A DNA stretch of 57,116 nt. Origin: Zhongshania sp. GTDB lineage: Bacteria > Pseudomonadota > Gammaproteobacteria > Pseudomonadales > Spongiibacteraceae. The stretch covers positions 1 to 57,116 of the forward strand of contig JAGPVP010000045.1 in NCBI GenBank assembly GCA_018066965.1, in the 5' to 3' direction. The stretch's first letter is position 1, and each line of letters starts with the position of its first letter. Position numbers and translations under genes: made by a program. Under the pieces are notes generated by a model. That model did not search any database, had not been told where the DNA came from, and saw only the letters and a list, made by a program, of their open reading frames with translations. Below are positions 53,858 to 57,116 of the stretch, piece after piece.

Positions 53858-55212
53858 CAGCCAGCGTCGATATTGTTATAGTTGCGTTGAGCTGCATAGG
53901 TTTTGAGCTGCAGTTGCATGCCGGATATTTGGTTTTTAAACGTAACCATTTCGCCGCTGTTAACTTTGGTTGGCGGCGGTAGTTTGGACACGATAGTCGC
54001 GGGGTTGCGGTGTACGCCGTTAACTAAAAATTCGTAGTGAAGGTGCGGTCCTGTGGCGTAGCCGGTTGATCCTACCCAGCCGATAGTTTGGCGCTGTCGA
54101 ACGCGCTCACCGGTCGATACCGCGCGCTTATGCAAGTGAAGATACTTAGTCATATAGGCTTCACCGTGTTTGATGAACACATAGTTGCCATTGGCTTTGG
54201 AGTAGCCGGCCTGAGCGACGCGGCCATCGCCAGCTGCATAGACCGGTGTGCCGCGTGGCGCGGCGTAGTCTATGCCGCGATGGGGACGCACTGTTTTGAA
54301 TACGGGATGTAAGCGCTGGGGATTGAAGCCAGAGCTGATGCGCGTAAAGTCGAGTGGCGCCCGCAAGAACGCCTTGCGCATGCTTTCGCCACTCTCTGAA
54401 AAGTAGTCCACTTCACCCTTGGTATTAATGTAACGATATGCCTCAAACGAGCGACCCTGGTTAAAATATTGCGCCGCGAGGATTTGCCCACTGCCTAGGC
54501 GCTCTCCATTTAAGTAGAGCTCTTCATATATAACGATGAAGTAATCATCTTTGCGAACGTCGTAAACGAAATCTAAAACGCCGCCGAAAATATTGGCGAG
54601 CTCCATGATGATGCTCTGATTCACGCCGGCGTCTTGTGCTGCCTTGTAAAGTGACGACGTAATGGTAGCGCTGGCAACGCGCTGCCGAATTTCAGGTGTT
54701 TCGGCTAGCTCGGTGGTGCCAAAGCCCGTTACACCGCGTTCAAAAACAAGGCTGTTGAGCTTGTCTACTTGATAGCTCATTGCCGCGAGCTTACCGCTGT
54801 CGTCCATTTGAAACGAAAGCGTTTGGCCTGGGCGAATTTTATTCAATGCTTTAGCTTTGGGAGCGGTGGTTAGTAATTCATGCAGATCTTGTGGTGTGAG
54901 GTTGGCGCGGCTAAATATGGTGGAGAGCGAGTCCCCCGATTTTACTTGCACTTCAGCCCACGGTTTTTCGGTTTCTTCTATTGTTGTTACTGCTGCTGCG
55001 GGCGTCGTTGGATTATTTGCTGATCTTGTGGGGCTCAGCTCTAAGTTTAAGGGGATGGCGGTGCGTTTGGCTTCAGCATTTTCGCCGGGCAGTAATAATA
55101 GCGACAGTCCAAGTGCGATAAGCGTTGATGCAGCAAGAGCCAAATGGCGTCGCGGAAATTTGCCGTTAAAGCCTTTACGAACGGCGTGCCTTTTGGGTAT
55201 CCATTTTTGCAT
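53857..55212 (-). CDS. mepM: M23 peptidoglycan endopeptidase, MepM type
   Basis: 451 residues. A membrane anchor or signal segment lies at about 25-45 (LALAASTLIALGLSLLLLPG). A LysM/OapA-like region at about 85-140 has 'VKSGDSLSTIFSRANLTPQDLHELL' and 'IRPGQTLSF'. The M23 domain at about 300-410 has zinc ligands in 'RPHRGIDYAAPRGTPVYA' and 'TGPHLHYEFLVNG'. It cleaves DD-crosslinks in peptidoglycan in the periplasm. Position between anmK and tyrS matches P. aeruginosa MepM (PA0667). The ATG at 55212 is chosen; the ribosome site is weak and an in-frame ATG 48 bases upstream exists. Confidence 0.92.
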   Translation of the reverse strand: MQKWIPKRHAVRKGFNGKFPRRHLALAASTLIALGLSLLLLPGENAEAKRTAIPLNLELSPTRSANNPTTPAAAVTTIEETEKPWAEVQVKSGDSLSTIFSRANLTPQDLHELLTTAPKAKALNKIRPGQTLSFQMDDSGKLAAMSYQVDKLNSLVFERGVTGFGTTELAETPEIRQRVASATITSSLYKAAQDAGVNQSIIMELANIFGGVLDFVYDVRKDDYFIVIYEELYLNGERLGSGQILAAQYFNQGRSFEAYRYINTKGEVDYFSESGESMRKAFLRAPLDFTRISSGFNPQRLHPVFKTVRPHRGIDYAAPRGTPVYAAGDGRVAQAGYSKANGNYVFIKHGEAYMTKYLHLHKRAVSTGERVRQRQTIGWVGSTGYATGPHLHYEFLVNGVHRNPATIVSKLPPPTKVNSGEMVTFKNQISGMQLQLKTYAAQRNYNNIDAG

Positions 55213-55454
55213 AATTCTAATACTACATGCCTGTTGGTGGTTTTTTGTGCAGTATAACAAATGTACTGCGCGCTTGAAGCCCGTAAAAACCGAAACTTAA
55301 AGTAGATTCTAGCTTGAGTGCGCCGGCCTGTCAGCTTTTGCCGGTTTGCATTTGTTGTCGGTTGTTGTATCTTGCCGGCTCTTCGGTATTTTCTTAACTT
55401 TGCAGGTCATCTAAATAAAGTGGTTTGCGCTTCTTAATATATGAAGGTCGGTGT

Positions 55455-56756
55455 ATGACAGCAGTAAACGCAGATTTACTCACAGAATTAGACGCGAGAG
55501 GTTTGGTCGCGCAAATGACCGGCGAAAATGGTTTGTCCGAGTATCTGTCTGGGGGTGTGCGCACTTTATATTGCGGCTTTGATCCTACTGCAGACAGCCT
55601 TCATATTGGTCATCTTGTACCACTGTTGGCATTGCGTCGTTTTCAGCAGGCTGGTCACAAGCCAATAGCGTTGGTTGGCGGTGCGACTGGCCTTATTGGT
55701 GACCCAAGCTTTAAAGCGCAGGAGCGGCAGTTAAATACGCCGGATGTTGTTGCGAATTGGGTCGATCGCCTAAAAGCGCAGGTTTCGCGATTTATTGATT
55801 TTGACTGTGGCGACAATTCGGCCGAGGTTGCTAATAACTTAGATTGGTTTGGGCCTATGTCTGCGCTGGAGTTTTTGCGCGATATCGGCAAGCATTTCTC
55901 TGTAAACACGATGGTTGCCAAGGAATCGGTGAAGCAGCGTATTAATAGAGAGGGTTCGGGGATCTCCTTCACCGAGTTTAGTTATTCTTTATTGCAGGGA
56001 ATGGATTTTTCCGAGTTATATAAAAGATACGGTTGTACCTTGCAGTTAGGTGGCTCTGATCAGTGGGGTAATATTATCGCGGGGGTGGATCTCACTCGTC
56101 GCCAGCATGGTGCTGCTGTTCACGGCCTAACTATGCCGCTGGTAACTAAAGCCGATGGCACAAAATTTGGTAAAACGGAGTCCGGCACCATTTGGCTTGA
56201 TCCGGCTAAAACCTCACCGTACGCCTTCTACCAGTTCTGGCTTGGCACTGCTGACGCAGATGTTTATAAGTTCCTACGCTATTTTACCTTTTTGTCTCTT
56301 GCGGATATCAATGCTATTGAAACGGAGGATCGCGAAGTGGGGCGCCCAGCTGCGCAGCGTGTGCTTGCTGAAGAAATGACGAAGTTAATTCACGGTGCCG
56401 ACGAGTTGGCTGGTGCGCAGCGTATTACCGAGGCGCTGTTTTCTGGTGAGTTGACGGAATTGTCTGCAAGCGACTTCAGGCAATTGCAGTTAGACGGGTT
56501 GCCGACTGCCGAGTTGGGGCGCGATGATTTGAAAGATAAGCCATTAACCCAGCTGCTTGCGGATATAGGTATGGGTGTTGGCAAGCAAATAAAAGACGCA
56601 TTGGGTCGCAATGCCGTATTGATTAATGGTGTCGCGGTTGGTCTGGCGGACAATATGAGGCTGGAGGATGTGTTTTCTGACGCATCGGCATTGTTCGAGA
56701 AGTACTACCTCGTAAAGTTAGGTAAAAAGAAATATCAGCTAGTGGTGATTAAGTAA
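55455..56756 (+). CDS. tyrS: tyrosyl-tRNA synthetase
   Basis: 433 residues. Charges tRNA(Tyr). Motifs: '[19 protein letters not shown]' (HIGH), '[13 protein letters not shown]', '[29 protein letters not shown]', '[14 protein letters not shown]' (KFGKT) and a C-terminal S4 RNA-binding domain ('[15 protein letters not shown]'). ATG 55455 with AAGG/CGG upstream begins the usual N-terminus; an in-frame ATG ten codons earlier has no site. It is followed by a ribosomal RNA promoter region, as in Pseudomonas. Confidence 0.96.
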   Translation: MTAVNADLLTELDARGLVAQMTGENGLSEYLSGGVRTLYCGFDPTADSLHIGHLVPLLALRRFQQAGHKPIALVGGATGLIGDPSFKAQERQLNTPDVVANWVDRLKAQVSRFIDFDCGDNSAEVANNLDWFGPMSALEFLRDIGKHFSVNTMVAKESVKQRINREGSGISFTEFSYSLLQGMDFSELYKRYGCTLQLGGSDQWGNIIAGVDLTRRQHGAAVHGLTMPLVTKADGTKFGKTESGTIWLDPAKTSPYAFYQFWLGTADADVYKFLRYFTFLSLADINAIETEDREVGRPAAQRVLAEEMTKLIHGADELAGAQRITEALFSGELTELSASDFRQLQLDGLPTAELGRDDLKDKPLTQLLADIGMGVGKQIKDALGRNAVLINGVAVGLADNMRLEDVFSDASALFEKYYLVKLGKKKYQLVVIK

Positions 56757-56857
56757 GCAATTTGCTTATTTAATCGCCGTTAAGTGGTTGATAAATAACC
56801 GAAGTGAGTGGTTTTTGTACGTCGGTAAATGTTTTTAAAATTCTTTGTAAAAGTGTG

Positions 56858-56885
56858 TTGACTCCCATCGCGGTATCTCTATAAT
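56858..56885 (+). promoter_or_regulatory. rRNA operon promoter P1
   Basis: -35 TTGACT (56858-56863), 16-base spacer, -10 TATAAT (56880-56885), followed by the GC-rich discriminator GCGCCTCCTC typical of stringently controlled rRNA promoters. Confidence 0.88.
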
Positions 56886-57116
56886 GCGCCTCCTCAACTG
56901 CTGACGCGGACTTCACCGAGGTGAGGGAAGCGGATTTAAGAAGCGGTTGAGGTGGTAAGAAAGTTTAAAAAACTACTTGCTACTGAGGATGAAGTATATA
57001 TAATACGCCTCCTCGCTTAAGGGCAACAACTTAAGCAAAATCAAAACCCTGGCGGTTTTGAGTTATTTAAAAACAAGAGATTAGATAATTCGTGTGGGTG
57101 CTTGTTGGTTGAGATT
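56886..57116 (+). other. rRNA operon leader; 16S gene expected just beyond the window
   Basis: No coding region. After P1 a long-range stem can form: 56892-56902 with 56942-56952 (10 of 11 paired plus one G-U). P2 follows, then GCTTAAG/CTTAAGC (57015-57021 with 57030-57036), a boxB-like hairpin, and CAAAACC/GGTTTTG (57042-57048 with 57054-57060). The last bases (TTCGTGTGGGTGCTTGTTGG) are the typical sequence just before 16S rRNA in Pseudomonas-like bacteria. The mature 16S start is not inside the window. Confidence 0.82.
56977..57004 (+). promoter_or_regulatory. rRNA operon promoter P2
   Basis: -35 TTGCTA (56977-56982), 16-base spacer, -10 TATAAT (56999-57004), discriminator ACGCCTCCTC. The stretch from the -10 box through CGCCTCCTC repeats P1 except for one base. 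Confidence 0.82.

Overview
The window looks like chromosome of a marine, aerobic gammaproteobacterium close to Pseudomonas and the Cellvibrionales/Spongiibacteraceae (Zhongshania-like). This rests on gene order, not on a search. Two blocks match Pseudomonas order: dksA-gluQ-cbrX-cbrA-cbrB-crcZ-pcnB-folK-(deoxynucleoside kinase)-panB-panC-panD-acs, and argC...erpA-anmK-mepM-tyrS-rrn. I see no insertion sequence, prophage, tRNA, CRISPR array or integrase.

1-7.3 kb: a truncated yjdM, a 76-aa orphan and a SulP anion transporter read leftward. PEP carboxykinase (pckA) diverges from them. A small ribbon-helix-helix protein, an HDOD protein and the ABC-F ATPase YbiT follow.

7.3-27.7 kb is the accessory part: a methyltransferase-like membrane protein with a small membrane partner, a saccharopine-dehydrogenase-like oxidoreductase, two tail-to-tail AraC-type regulators, then a long rightward block. 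The block encodes an acyl-CoA dehydrogenase, an SCP2-type thiolase, an acyl-CoA ligase, an RND/MMPL transporter, two Tat-exported DUF1329 proteins on either side of a YCF48-like propeller and a DUF1302 outer-membrane protein, an AcuI-type reductase and two short-chain dehydrogenases. It reads as an uptake or export plus CoA-dependent breakdown system for a hydrophobic carboxylic compound (steroid, terpenoid or fatty-acid-like). Three promoters (7.5, 12.2 and 16.6 kb) share a 15-base element, a second GTC half-site 22 bases later, and a -10 box at the same distance. This suggests one AraC-type regulon that also includes the distant methyltransferase operon.

27.8-42.6 kb: a small conserved protein with folM; acs; the pantothenate genes panD, panC and panB; a deoxynucleoside kinase; folK; pcnB; the CbrAB carbon/nitrogen two-component system with its overlapping small gene cbrX; gluQ; dksA. 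Between cbrB and pcnB lies a well-supported, normally unannotated CrcZ-like small RNA with a textbook sigma-54 promoter and GTTAC-type upstream sites.

42.8-57.1 kb: an aminotransferase, a truncated haemoglobin, a NUDIX hydrolase, a secreted protein with a TIMP-like N-terminus, an outer-membrane barrel, the haem genes hemJ-hemL-hemB, a ClC antiporter, argC, erpA behind a near-consensus IscR site, anmK, mepM and tyrS. The window ends in the tandem-promoter leader of a ribosomal RNA operon whose 16S gene should begin just outside.
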